From CAZLBC01 sp964557575 (lineage in GTDB: Bacteria; Planctomycetota; Phycisphaerae; SM23-33): DNA of 64,000 bases. Where the stretch lies: NCBI GenBank assembly GCA_964557575.1, contig CAZLBC010000006.1:47202-111201 (forward strand), given 5' to 3'. Under the pieces are notes generated by a model. It worked only from the letters and a program-made list of their open reading frames with translations. It made no database searches and was not told where the DNA came from. How positions within the stretch are numbered: position 1 is the stretch's first letter; each line of letters starts with the position of its first letter. Shown one piece after another: positions 52,338-61,700 of the stretch. The position numbers were made by a program, and so were the translations under genes.

Positions 52338-55337
52338 TCACTTTCCCGTGAACGTCACCGGCTGCGCCAGGACCTGGACCGGGGTAAGCCGCCTGCCCGG
52401 CGGTCCGATGTCGGTATTCTCAAAGACGTACAGGAAGGTCTCGGCCGGGGGCAGGCCCCGGCCGTCGCCGCCGGTTTTCTCGTTGATAACCAGCTTCCCT
52501 TTGCGCACGGCGTCCGGCGGAATAACCGTCGTCTCGAGTTTCACCCTCTCGCCGTCGATGTTGTGGTCGGTCGGGGCGCCGCTCATCCGGTGAAGCGTGA
52601 TCTTCTCCGCCCCGGTGAAAGGCAGTTGCACGGTAAACGGCGTGAAACCGTCGTCGTCCTTTTGCGGGTATCCCGGGAACCTGCGCGAGATGCAGAATAC
52701 GTTTACGCGCCGGCCGTTTCGGGTCGCGTAGACCGCCGCCAGCGGCGCGCCGCTGACCGCCTCGCGCCGCCGGAACTTGGCCGTGTTGACCGTGGCGACA
52801 CTCAGCGTCCGCGTCGAGAGCATGTCCCCGGTACCTTCCCGGTTGAACAGCGCAAGGGACAGGAAGCAGGGGTACGCCCGGCCGCCCCGGTACCACTTGG
52901 CGTGGGACTTCCAGTGTGTGCCCTCTCCGAACGTGAAGAAGTTCTGCAGGTCGAAATCGTGGTACGCGCGGGCCAGGAACGAGTCCAGGGTGGCGGTGCC
53001 GGCTACCTTGCTCTTCATGACCAGCTCCTGTTCGCGGGCCTGCTCTTTCGTGACCCTGGCGTTGTTCAGCCCGTTCAGCGCGTAACCGGGGCCGGCCTCG
53101 TACGTCCCGAGCCTCGCCTTCTTTCCGGCTTTTCGCCAGTCGATCGCCTCCTGCAGGTGTTTCCTCGCGCGGGGGATGGCGGTCTGGTTGGTCTGGTTCA
53201 GCACGTTGAAGAAACTCGCCGGGTTGACCCTGGGCGGCCCCTCGCCTTCGTCCCACCCGCCGTTGTACGCGGCGATCAGCATGAACTGTCCCGCGTCCGA
53301 TCCGGCGACGGCCTCGCGGCCGTAGTTGCTGCCGCTCCAGCCGCCCAGCGCGTGGATGAACTTCTTCTCCAGTTCGTCGTTCCAGTACGGGCTGGACCGC
53401 AGGATACGGGCCACGTGGTCGTGCATCATGCCGTAGACACGGCCGCGGTTGTACTTCTCGCCGGTCGCCGCGTCGGTCATGGACTCGAAGACCCATGGAT
53501 TGAACAGCCAGTTCCATGTCTCGTTGGCGATCTCGAAGTAAATGCGATCAAACGCTTCGGTCCACGGCGCTTTTCGACCCTGCCGGTACCGCTTGTACGC
53601 CCAGGGTTTATCGGCGGGCTTGTCCTTTGCCGGGTCGTACGGCGCGGCCATGTACTCGACGAAGCCGAGCCACTCTTTCGGGCTCATGTGGAACTCGATC
53701 TGCAGCCACGGGTGCACGCCGGCCTTCTCCATCATGCGCAGCATCTGCGGCAGCGTGTTGCCGGCGAATATCCCCTCGAGCGACCCGGCCGCGTTCGTGA
53801 ACTGCTCCATGCTGTAGGTGCTCGTGCCGGTCTTGATCGGGCCGTGGGTGCGAAAGGCCGCCATGCCCGATTCCTTCAGCCGCCGGTATTCCTCGGGCGT
53901 GTAGTCGAGATACGGCGTGTCGCTGCGGTACACGCGAAAGTTGTCCACGCCGTAGGTCGCGGGACCCCGGAACTCCAGGCACAACTGCGTTGCCCGGCTC
54001 GATTCCACGACCCTGCCGGTGAAGGTGTGCGTGAACTTCCGCCACTTTGTCGTGGGCCGGAAAGAGCCCGTGCCGACGAACTCGACGATATCGGCGTTGC
54101 CGTCGGCGCGGAAGGTCACCGGCGAGGCGTCGTCGCGGTCGGCCTTGAGCCAGACCTCGGCGGTGTGCTGCCTGTTGTCGAAGACCCGGTACCAGTTTCC
54201 CTTTGTGCCGGCCACGGAGTACTTTTTTATCGCGGTTTCGTCGTTTGCCGGCAGCGTGATCTCAAGGTATGTGCGCCCCGGATCGGCCACCGGCGTGTCG
54301 GCGGAGTGGTCCGCCAGGCGCCATTTCCGGGCGGGGCTGTCGTCGGGATAGAATCCCTCCGGGATCATCGCGGGGAAGTACTCCCTGTGCACGCGCGGCA
54401 GGTTTCCCAGTCGATGCGAGCACAGGCCGCGGTCGAATTCGCGAAAGACCTTTGCGACGATCACCATGTCGCCGGTTTTGACGTGCTTCCCGGGGTCGGT
54501 CGCGGTTTCCGCCAGTTGCAGGTACTGCCCCTTGTGCTGCGCAGGGTCAACGTCCGTGCGGCCGAACGTGTATCCCGCCAGGTCGTTCGCCTGAACGGCC
54601 TTCCAGCGGAACCTGATCGTGCCGTCCGGCTGAACCGCCGCCTGCAGGTCGGCCGGCGCGGGCGGCGGATCACTGTCCCTGGGATTGCGCGGCTTGCGGA
54701 AACCGATCGTCTCGTTTTTGACCGCGCCCTTGCCCCCGGCGTCGGGTCGTTTCACCTTCACCGGCGTCGCGGGTCCGGAGCGGTTGCCCCACTTGTCCAC
54801 GGCGAAGACCGTGAACCAGCGCGTCGAACCCGGCCGGCTCCACGGCGCCCAGCGGAACGAGTATTCTGCGCGGTCCGGCTTTATCAGTTTGCTTTCGCTG
54901 ACGTTCCAGTCCGCGATCACGGTGCCGCCGGGCGGAACCCGATCCTCGCGCACAAGCCGCATTTTGCCGTTGATCACGCGATAGATTCGCACAGAGGCAC
55001 CGTCCAGGTACCCTGAACGCCAGGTGTCATAGTAGGACAGGTTGCGCGCATACACCCGGTCGGGAGAGTCCTTGGACGCCCACAGCCTGGTTCGGTAGTT
55101 GACCGGCTCGAACCCGCCGGCCCTGCCCCGGATCATCGAGTTGCCGAACCCTCCGGCAGTGACCGTGAACGCCTCCAGGGACGGGTTCACCACGTCCGTC
55201 GTGACATCGAACACGGCGGGGCGCTTGACAAAGCCCCCCGGCGGCAAGGCCGTCTTCGGTTTATCCTTGCGCTGTGCGGTCAGCGGGCAACATGTTACAA
55301 GAACGGCGACCAGGAAAGAGGGCAGCATACGTCGCAT
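52338..55337 (-). CDS. Exported clan-A-like glycoside hydrolase with FN3 and CBM domains
   Basis: A 999-aa protein with a signal peptide (cut near LTA-QRK). An unfamiliar N-terminal beta domain (~25-130) is followed by FN3-type segments (RAEYSFRWAPWSRPGSTRWFT; TIRFRWKAVQANDLAGYTFG). A CBM4/9-like jelly roll runs ~340-480 (NWYRVFDNRQHTAEVWLKAD, TYGVDNFRVYRSD). The catalytic barrel (~490-830) has FDRIYFEIANETWNW (candidate acid/base Glu ~606) and LGTYEAGPGYALNG (candidate nucleophile Glu ~746). It resembles GH39/GH30-type clan-A enzymes, but I cannot name a family. A C-terminal beta domain ends the chain. A promoter lies at 55380-55408. Confidence 0.75.
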   Translation of the reverse strand: MRRMLPSFLVAVLVTCCPLTAQRKDKPKTALPPGGFVKRPAVFDVTTDVVNPSLEAFTVTAGGFGNSMIRGRAGGFEPVNYRTRLWASKDSPDRVYARNLSYYDTWRSGYLDGASVRIYRVINGKMRLVREDRVPPGGTVIADWNVSESKLIKPDRAEYSFRWAPWSRPGSTRWFTVFAVDKWGNRSGPATPVKVKRPDAGGKGAVKNETIGFRKPRNPRDSDPPPAPADLQAAVQPDGTIRFRWKAVQANDLAGYTFGRTDVDPAQHKGQYLQLAETATDPGKHVKTGDMVIVAKVFREFDRGLCSHRLGNLPRVHREYFPAMIPEGFYPDDSPARKWRLADHSADTPVADPGRTYLEITLPANDETAIKKYSVAGTKGNWYRVFDNRQHTAEVWLKADRDDASPVTFRADGNADIVEFVGTGSFRPTTKWRKFTHTFTGRVVESSRATQLCLEFRGPATYGVDNFRVYRSDTPYLDYTPEEYRRLKESGMAAFRTHGPIKTGTSTYSMEQFTNAAGSLEGIFAGNTLPQMLRMMEKAGVHPWLQIEFHMSPKEWLGFVEYMAAPYDPAKDKPADKPWAYKRYRQGRKAPWTEAFDRIYFEIANETWNWLFNPWVFESMTDAATGEKYNRGRVYGMMHDHVARILRSSPYWNDELEKKFIHALGGWSGSNYGREAVAGSDAGQFMLIAAYNGGWDEGEGPPRVNPASFFNVLNQTNQTAIPRARKHLQEAIDWRKAGKKARLGTYEAGPGYALNGLNNARVTKEQAREQELVMKSKVAGTATLDSFLARAYHDFDLQNFFTFGEGTHWKSHAKWYRGGRAYPCFLSLALFNREGTGDMLSTRTLSVATVNTAKFRRREAVSGAPLAAVYATRNGRRVNVFCISRRFPGYPQKDDDGFTPFTVQLPFTGAEKITLHRMSGAPTDHNIDGERVKLETTVIPPDAVRKGKLVINEKTGGDGRGLPPAETFLYVFENTDIGPPGRRLTPVQVLAQPVTFTGK

Positions 55338-55379
55338 GGCATGGTTCTCCCGAATGTATTATTGAAAACCTGTTTTTTC

Positions 55380-55408
55380 ATAATACCCCTCGAACGAACG
55401 GACATCAA
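55380..55408 (-). promoter_or_regulatory. Sigma-70-type promoter for the 52338-55337 gene
   Basis: On the minus strand TTGATG (55403-55408), a 17-base spacer and TATTAT (55380-55385) lie about 43 bases before the ATG at 55337. The rest of 55338-55541 shows no gene. Confidence 0.55.
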
Positions 55409-55541
55409 TTTTTAACGCAGGTGCAGGCCCCGGACCTGGGCAGGGGCTGCTGACGATCGGAAGAACACACTCGATATCCTGATCAGAACCCCTTACATAG
55501 TACACCTGTCACTTTCAGCTCCGGGAAAAACGGGACTACGG

Positions 55542-58466
55542 TCACCGCCCCCCGCCGGTGACGACGAGCCTTACGGTCATCGTTTCTTTCGTCGATCCGT
55601 CCGACACCGACAGTGCGGCGGCGCGGGTCCCCCCGCCCGGCGCGCCGGGGTCGACGGTAACGACGAACGATCCCGCCGATTCCGGCGGCAGCGCGCCCGT
55701 GGTGTCTGCCAGCGAAAGCCAGGGGGCCTCGGTGTCGGCCGACACCGACCATCGCAGCGTGTCGACGCCGACGTTGCGGATCGGTATCGTTACCGTCGCG
55801 GTGTTATCGCCGCCGGCCGCGATATAGACGACGCGGTACGGCACGGACAGCTTCCCGCCCGCGGTCGCGCCCGGTTCCTTCGCGTATGTCGGATCGGCCG
55901 GATCGACCGGCGTGTACGTGTTGCCGTAGAGCAGCGATCCGCTCCCCGCGCGGACCAGGACCGGCTGGGAGGGGGAGAGTTCTTTCCCGGCGGTCGGCAG
56001 GTCGGTGCAGACGACGGTGTTTTTCCGAAACAGGTCCCGGTGCGAACCGCCGGCGATGATACCCCGCTCGCCGCCCGTGATCGCGTTCGTCTCGCAGATG
56101 TTGCCGATCGAACGATCGACGGGGGTCAGGTACTGGTTGTTCCGGCGGAACCCGCCGACCTGCGACATGATCTGGTAGCACGCGGTGTAGGGGCGCGAGG
56201 GGACGCGGCGGTTCGGCCCCACGGTCGTCACGGTGTTGCCGATAAAGCGGTTTCCCAGGAGGATCGGCCAGCGGAGGTGTTTCGCCGCCGTCTCGTCCAT
56301 CCCCGTCGACTCCAGGCGCACGGAGGCGGTCTGGTTGTTCTCGATGCGGTTGTTTCTGTAGGTGTTCCAGCAGGTCACCCGGTCCGGCCGGGCGCTGATT
56401 CGCATGCCCCCGTAGGAGCGCTTGACCGAGTTGTTCTCCGCCACCGTGCGGTAGCCCTCGTCGTTCTGTACCAGTCCGGATGCCGAGTATGTGATCTTTT
56501 CCTGCGCGGCGGCGGGAAAGGCGGTGAAGTGGTTGTCGTAGACGGTGCAGTCGGTGTACCCGTGGGCGATGACGATCACCGAGGATGGGTCGGGGGGGAC
56601 CCGCCAGGGACGGTCCACGGTGAAGGTGGTGTCCGTCCGCGCCGCCATCTCGCGGACCTGCCCCCGCCCCGTGCCGCGGACGACGATCACCGACGGGTGG
56701 TGGTCTATCTGCCCGTACGTGCCGGCGTCGTCCAGCCCGTGCGCGGCGGCGAGTTCGTTGGCAGCGCCGTCGATGGTCCCGTCGGTCCGGACGGTCGTTG
56801 TGCCGGTCGCCGCGTCGTGCGACGCGACCTGCCCCTGCCACAGCCCGGACGAGGAGTGAAAGAGGATGATCTCCCCCTTGTTCATGTCCGTGGCCGGGTT
56901 CGGCGCGATGTTTTCCCCCCGGTTGTGGGCGATGTAAATGAGCTTGGTGGGATATACGCCCGAGCCGCTGTTGGAGAAGTTGATAAACCGCTTTATGGTC
57001 AGGTCATCGTCGGCCGGATCGAGGGCGTAGCGCCGGTCCGTCCCCGTGTTGTGCTCGATCGTCGCCCGCTCGAGGGCCTTGATGCTCGCGAAGAGGGATT
57101 CCCGCTCGGATGCGTGAAAGGAGCCGCGGAACTCGTTGTGGTGCACCCACACGTCTTTCGCGCCGCCGAGGTTCAGCGAGACCTCGAACGTGCAGTTTGT
57201 CACCTCCACCCCGTCGCCCCGGGCGAGTTCCGAGCGGGTCAGTCCCGCCCGGGCGGCGGTGCGGTCGTGCGTGATCGCCACCGCGTCCAGCGTCCAGTCA
57301 GCGCCCCGGTCGGGATAGGCGGTCATCAACTGGGCGTAGCGGGGCATACTATCACTTTTGTGCAGCACCGTGGTGAACCCCTTCAGGAGCAGGTGGTCTC
57401 CGTGCAGGATGATACCGCCGCGGACCTTTCTTTTGGCGGCGGCGAGTTTGGTGTTCAGGACGGTCGCTTCTTTTCCCGCGCCCACCAGCGCCACGCCGCT
57501 CTTGATCGTGATCGCGTCCGCGAGCAGGTAGTCGCCCGCCGACAGGTGCACGGTGCCCCCCGCGGGGTGCGCACTCATCGCGTCGATCGCCTTCTGGACG
57601 GCGGGGGCGTCGTCGCCGCCGGAGGGGCGCACGGTGGCCCGCGCCGTCCCCCGCTTCCACGGCGCCCGGACCCGCAACCGGAGCGGCCGGCCCCAGCCGC
57701 AGCGGCCCCCGTGCCCCGCATGCACCAGCACCGTGTACGTGCCCGCGGCGAGGGAGGCGGGGACAATAAACGAGACCGCGAAGGGCCCGGCGCTCGTCAC
57801 CCGGGCGGCGATGCGCGTGCGGGTATCCGCGCGGTACAGCCAGACGTGGGACCGGGTATTTTCTTTGCGTTGATAGGAAAGGTTGCGGCCGAAGATCCGC
57901 TTTTCGGTTCCCGGCGCGGCGGCGGCCCCCAGCGGACCGATCCACTGGCTGTTCGTTTTATTGAGGGCGACCGGCCGGCCCGCGCCGGCGGCATTCTCGA
58001 CCCACACCAGGTACACCCCGCAGGGGATGTCCGTCGGCACCGTCGCGGTGACGACCTCCTCCTCGACGATCCACGTTTCCAACTGGGTGATCCTGAACGT
58101 CTTCCCTTCTTGGTACCCGAGCCATACCCCCGTGTCCGCGCCGCGCGCATCTGCCTTCCTGAGCGTCAGGCGCGAACCGGCGATCGTGAAACTCTCGCCG
58201 GGCAGCGCCGTCCGGTTCCACGCGCTGATCAGCGGCGCGCGGGGATCGACCCGCTTTGCCGCGGCGGGCGGATCGAAGGGATCGCCCGGCGCTGCCGGGG
58301 TGCCCGCGGGTGGCTGCAGGTCAGCGCCCGGCGGGGGGAGGTCCGGGTGGGTGTTCGAGGGACCGGCGAAGGCGGCGGGCGAGAAAACAGCGAGGATCGC
58401 GGCGAGCAGTGCGCTGGCACGGCCATGGCCTGCTTGCTCTTCGTGGTTTGTGATTGTCAGTTTCAT
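55542..58466 (-). CDS. Large exported parallel beta-helix protein with N-terminal Ig-like and C-terminal BACON-like domains
   Basis: A 974-aa protein. GGAG lies before ATG 58466, which opens a signal peptide (cut near AFA-GPS). Residues ~70-270 are IPT/TIG-type Ig domains (PLISAWNRTALPGESFTIAGSRL; FAVSFIVPASLAAGTYTVLV). A pectate-lyase-type parallel beta helix spans ~275-840, opening with DDAPAVQKAIDAMSAHPAGG and followed by many N-rich rungs (VEVTNCTFEVSLNLGG, VWVHHNEFRGSFH, TVYDNHFTAFPA). The tail (~855-974) is a BACON-like domain with LRWSVSADTEAPWLSLAD. Catalysis by a lyase or glycosidase is plausible but no unique active site is seen. Confidence 0.8.
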   Translation of the reverse strand: MKLTITNHEEQAGHGRASALLAAILAVFSPAAFAGPSNTHPDLPPPGADLQPPAGTPAAPGDPFDPPAAAKRVDPRAPLISAWNRTALPGESFTIAGSRLTLRKADARGADTGVWLGYQEGKTFRITQLETWIVEEEVVTATVPTDIPCGVYLVWVENAAGAGRPVALNKTNSQWIGPLGAAAAPGTEKRIFGRNLSYQRKENTRSHVWLYRADTRTRIAARVTSAGPFAVSFIVPASLAAGTYTVLVHAGHGGRCGWGRPLRLRVRAPWKRGTARATVRPSGGDDAPAVQKAIDAMSAHPAGGTVHLSAGDYLLADAITIKSGVALVGAGKEATVLNTKLAAAKRKVRGGIILHGDHLLLKGFTTVLHKSDSMPRYAQLMTAYPDRGADWTLDAVAITHDRTAARAGLTRSELARGDGVEVTNCTFEVSLNLGGAKDVWVHHNEFRGSFHASERESLFASIKALERATIEHNTGTDRRYALDPADDDLTIKRFINFSNSGSGVYPTKLIYIAHNRGENIAPNPATDMNKGEIILFHSSSGLWQGQVASHDAATGTTTVRTDGTIDGAANELAAAHGLDDAGTYGQIDHHPSVIVVRGTGRGQVREMAARTDTTFTVDRPWRVPPDPSSVIVIAHGYTDCTVYDNHFTAFPAAAQEKITYSASGLVQNDEGYRTVAENNSVKRSYGGMRISARPDRVTCWNTYRNNRIENNQTASVRLESTGMDETAAKHLRWPILLGNRFIGNTVTTVGPNRRVPSRPYTACYQIMSQVGGFRRNNQYLTPVDRSIGNICETNAITGGERGIIAGGSHRDLFRKNTVVCTDLPTAGKELSPSQPVLVRAGSGSLLYGNTYTPVDPADPTYAKEPGATAGGKLSVPYRVVYIAAGGDNTATVTIPIRNVGVDTLRWSVSADTEAPWLSLADTTGALPPESAGSFVVTVDPGAPGGGTRAAALSVSDGSTKETMTVRLVVTGGGR

Positions 58467-58505
58467 GCTTTCAATCTCCAAACAGACAGGCAGCAATTCT
58501 TACGT

Positions 58506-58604
58506 TATTGGTGAAAATAGCCATTTGCCGGTATAATCCTTGAACAGACCGGTAACAAACCTTAAGGTACACTGAAACAGAAAGATATATCAATCTTCTT
58601 GTCA
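58506..58604 (+). repeat. Intergenic element copy C (inverted relative to its gene context)
   Basis: This plus-strand copy aligns with the minus-strand copy B. It includes ATTGGTGAA, CATTTGCCGG, CCGGTAACAA, a perfect ACCTTAAGGT palindrome, CACTGA, GATATAT and TTGTCA. Unlike A and B it points away from the neighbouring start. In the opposite reading direction it holds TTGTTA, 17 bases, TATACC, about 64 bases ahead of the 58466 ATG, so it may carry that promoter. Confidence 0.7.
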
Positions 58605-58618
58605 TTTTCGCTGTCGCT

Positions 58619-58744
58619 TCACTGACAACGACCAATCTCCGATCCCGACAACTGGGACACCACATAGAATTTGCCGTCGGTCCTGACGCGGATCATGTCC
58701 GACGGGACGCCGCACAGCGCCTTTCTGCTTTCTTGTCGGTTCAT
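58619..58744 (-). CDS. Possible 41-aa ORF or gene remnant
   Basis: The ATG at 58744 directly abuts the TAG of the upstream 1649-aa gene. The 41 residues include MIRVRTDGKFYVVSQLSG, which looks like a piece of a larger protein rather than a natural small one. The ribosome site is weak. It ends 15 bases before intergenic element C. Confidence 0.25.
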   Translation of the reverse strand: MNRQESRKALCGVPSDMIRVRTDGKFYVVSQLSGSEIGRCQ

Positions 58745-61700
58745 CTATTCCAACGTAAGCTTTACGGCTTCCACCTGGATATTGAACGGTACGTCGGCCC
58801 GGAAGCGAATCGGCACGAGCCGCCAGGCATTGAGATCACGCACCGCGCCGCCGCAGGCTCTCTCGCGCCAGGCCAGATGATTACGGATCGCCTGCGCCCA
58901 GGGGACGGCACCCGCGGCGCCCGCATCGCCGTCCACGGTCCCGTCGGCGCCGATGTCGACCTTCACCGTCCCTGCGCCTTCCACATCCAGATCGAACGTG
59001 GCGCTTCGCACCTCGCCCGTGGGCGGCATGCGGAGCACGAAGACCGGGCCGGTGGTGTTCTTCCTGGGATCGAAGCTTTCCTTCCACGCGTTTCGCCAAA
59101 TAGGCTTGTGGTCTGTGTCCTGCTCCCAGCCGCCGGTCCACTCGACGGTGCGCGTTCCCTTGACGAGCGCGGCCTTGCCGCTGAGCCAGCGCTGAAGCGC
59201 CCGCGCATCCGGCGCCGGGATCTCCGGATGGGCGGGGTCTGCTGCAAGCGTTTGCTGGAAGCGCTCCAGCCAGAATTTCGCATGCCCGACGGACGAGCCT
59301 GCGCCGTCGGGCGTCAGGCGGCTGAGCACCAGGCTGCCCCGACCAAGCTTTGCTCGCACGATCTCGCCGTCGGCCGAGAGTCCGGACCATGTCGCGCCCG
59401 CGATGGCTTTGATCACGGCGGGAATCTGCGTGGCGTCCCGGTACGGGGAGATCGAGAACCCCGCCGCCGGGTCGACACCCAGGTCTTCACCGACGAGGAT
59501 CAGCTGCGCACCGCCTTGTACGGCTTCGCGCAACGCCTTCACATGGCGGCGCCAGTCTACCTGCAGAAGATCGCGCAACTCCGCATGCCGGTTGCGACCG
59601 AAGTAGCAGTAGTGCGCGCCCACCCGTTGCTTGACCATCCACGTTTCGTCGCCCGGATCGCGGCGGTACACTTCGGCCAGCTGTTCGAGCTTGTCCACGA
59701 ACTCCCGGGCGGGCGTGCGCTCCGGTTCCCAGAGCTCCGACGGCCGGCCCCAGGCCGCAAACCCCGGCGAGGCCGGCGGCTCGGCCGGACCGACCGCGTC
59801 CACCGAGGTCGTGCCCACTCGGCGGCTGATCCCGTCGCGCACCGCCACGGTCCAGCGGCCGTCCGGGTCGTCCAGCGCGGTCGCCAGCGTCAGGCTCTGG
59901 CCGCTTTCGAGGGAGAGGTCCCGCCGGAGCGCAGGAATCTCGCCGTCGGCCGTGCGCACGCGTACATCCAGCGGGAACGCGCCGGGTACGGGACGGCCCT
60001 CGGCGTCCAGGATGTCCACCGTGACCCGGAGCGGTTCGCCCGGGGTGAGCCGTGCGGGCGCGGCGCGCACCTGGATCGTATCCACGGCTGCAGACGTGAA
60101 CGCGAAGAGCCGCCCCTGCCCGGGCCGCAGGTGCACAGCCGCCTCTTTGCCGTACACGGGCGCCGGCAGTTGCGGATCGCCGTCGTACACGGCGTAGCCG
60201 GTGGTCTGCGGGCCCAGCCAATGGAGGGTGCCCCGCGTCCACACGCCCTGGCCCTGCGTGCGCACGAGCGCGTATGCGATCCGGCCGGTGGGGTCGGTCC
60301 AGTCCAGGGCGGCCATGTGGAGCACCTCGGGGAGATGTCCGTCGATGCGGTACGTGCGCCGCGCGACCGCCTTTGCGCACAGTGTCTCGATCAGGCGGTA
60401 GAATCCTTGCCGCGCCGGGCCGGTGGGCGTGATGAACTGGATGTACTTGTGGCTCCTGTAGGCGGCGTTCAGGTACACCAGGCGGCCTTTTCCCAGACGC
60501 CGCGTGAGCAGCGCCGGTGAGTCTTCCGAGTACTGGGCGAGGCGCGTCCATCCTTCAGCCGCGACCTTCTCGTTCAGGACCGTGCGACTCTCGAGTTTCA
60601 AGCCGGCGAACGCCGCACCGAGGCCGTCCAGCGCGGCTGTCGTGGTTTTCCGCCACGCCCGGCCCTTGCGCGGGACCCGGTCGTTCTTTTCGGTCACGGT
60701 CAGATCCCATGCCGCCGCCAGGCCGAAGCCGGGCGCGGTCTCCAGGGGAATACGATGCTCGTTCTGCGCGGCGAAACGCGGACCGAACACGAGCGTGCCG
60801 CCGCCTTCCACGTAGCGATTCAGGGCCTGAGCCTTCTCGTTCGAGAGCGCGCTGCCGAACACGGCGAACACGATCTTGTGCTTGGCCAGGTCGTCCCAGT
60901 CGGGGTGCGTGAACCCGAAGCCCGCCTGGTTGAGCGCGACCTTGATCGAATTGCGCATGTCCCCGCCCAGCCGCCTCACCCACGGCATGTGCGTGCCGGT
61001 CGGGCCCAGCACCACGGCATCGGAGCCGGTGGGCCTGGCGTCCAGCAGCAGCCGCTCGGCGTGGGCTGTGCGAAGGCGCCACCGTCGAATCGCAAGCGTT
61101 GCGCGGGTGTGCGTCATGTCGGCGTTGAACATGAGCGGCACGTCCACCCAGTAGTCGTTGTGCCCGCTGCGGGTGATCACGAATCCCCAGAGGGAATTCT
61201 CCGTGGCCACGGGCCAGTCGAAATGCCCCCACGTCATGCCGAAGCCGGGCTCCTTGGCATTGGCGTCCAGAGTCCAATACTGGACGTCGCGCCAGCCGCT
61301 GGTGCCGACCTTGCGCACGTCCAGACAGGACGGATTGAAGGTCCCGCTCGACGGTGCCGAAGCGAAGGTCAGCGGCACGGGATTGACCTCTCGCAGGAGT
61401 CTCTGCGCGGCCTCGATCAGCTTGTGGTAGTACCAGCCGTAGAACGCGCCGGTGTCTGAGTAGGGCGCCATGCTGACCCGGTCCACCCCCTCGCCGAGAG
61501 GCGACTTCCTGGGGTGGCCCCATCCGTCGGCGCCGATGTGCGTGTTCTTGCCCGAGAACTCCCTGGTCAGCTTCACCTCTTCCCACGCCTTGTAGTTTGT
61601 GTGCCACGCGCCATTGAGCGTCTCCAGGTCGGGATACTTCTCCTTGAGATACCGTTGAAACGCCTGACAGGCCTTCTCGGGAGCGATGGGCGTCTTCCAG

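Noticed and set aside
55455..55470. 16 bases resembling an Illumina adapter start (one mismatch)
   Set aside because: Similarity stops after 16 bases and the surrounding sequence looks genomic; probably chance.
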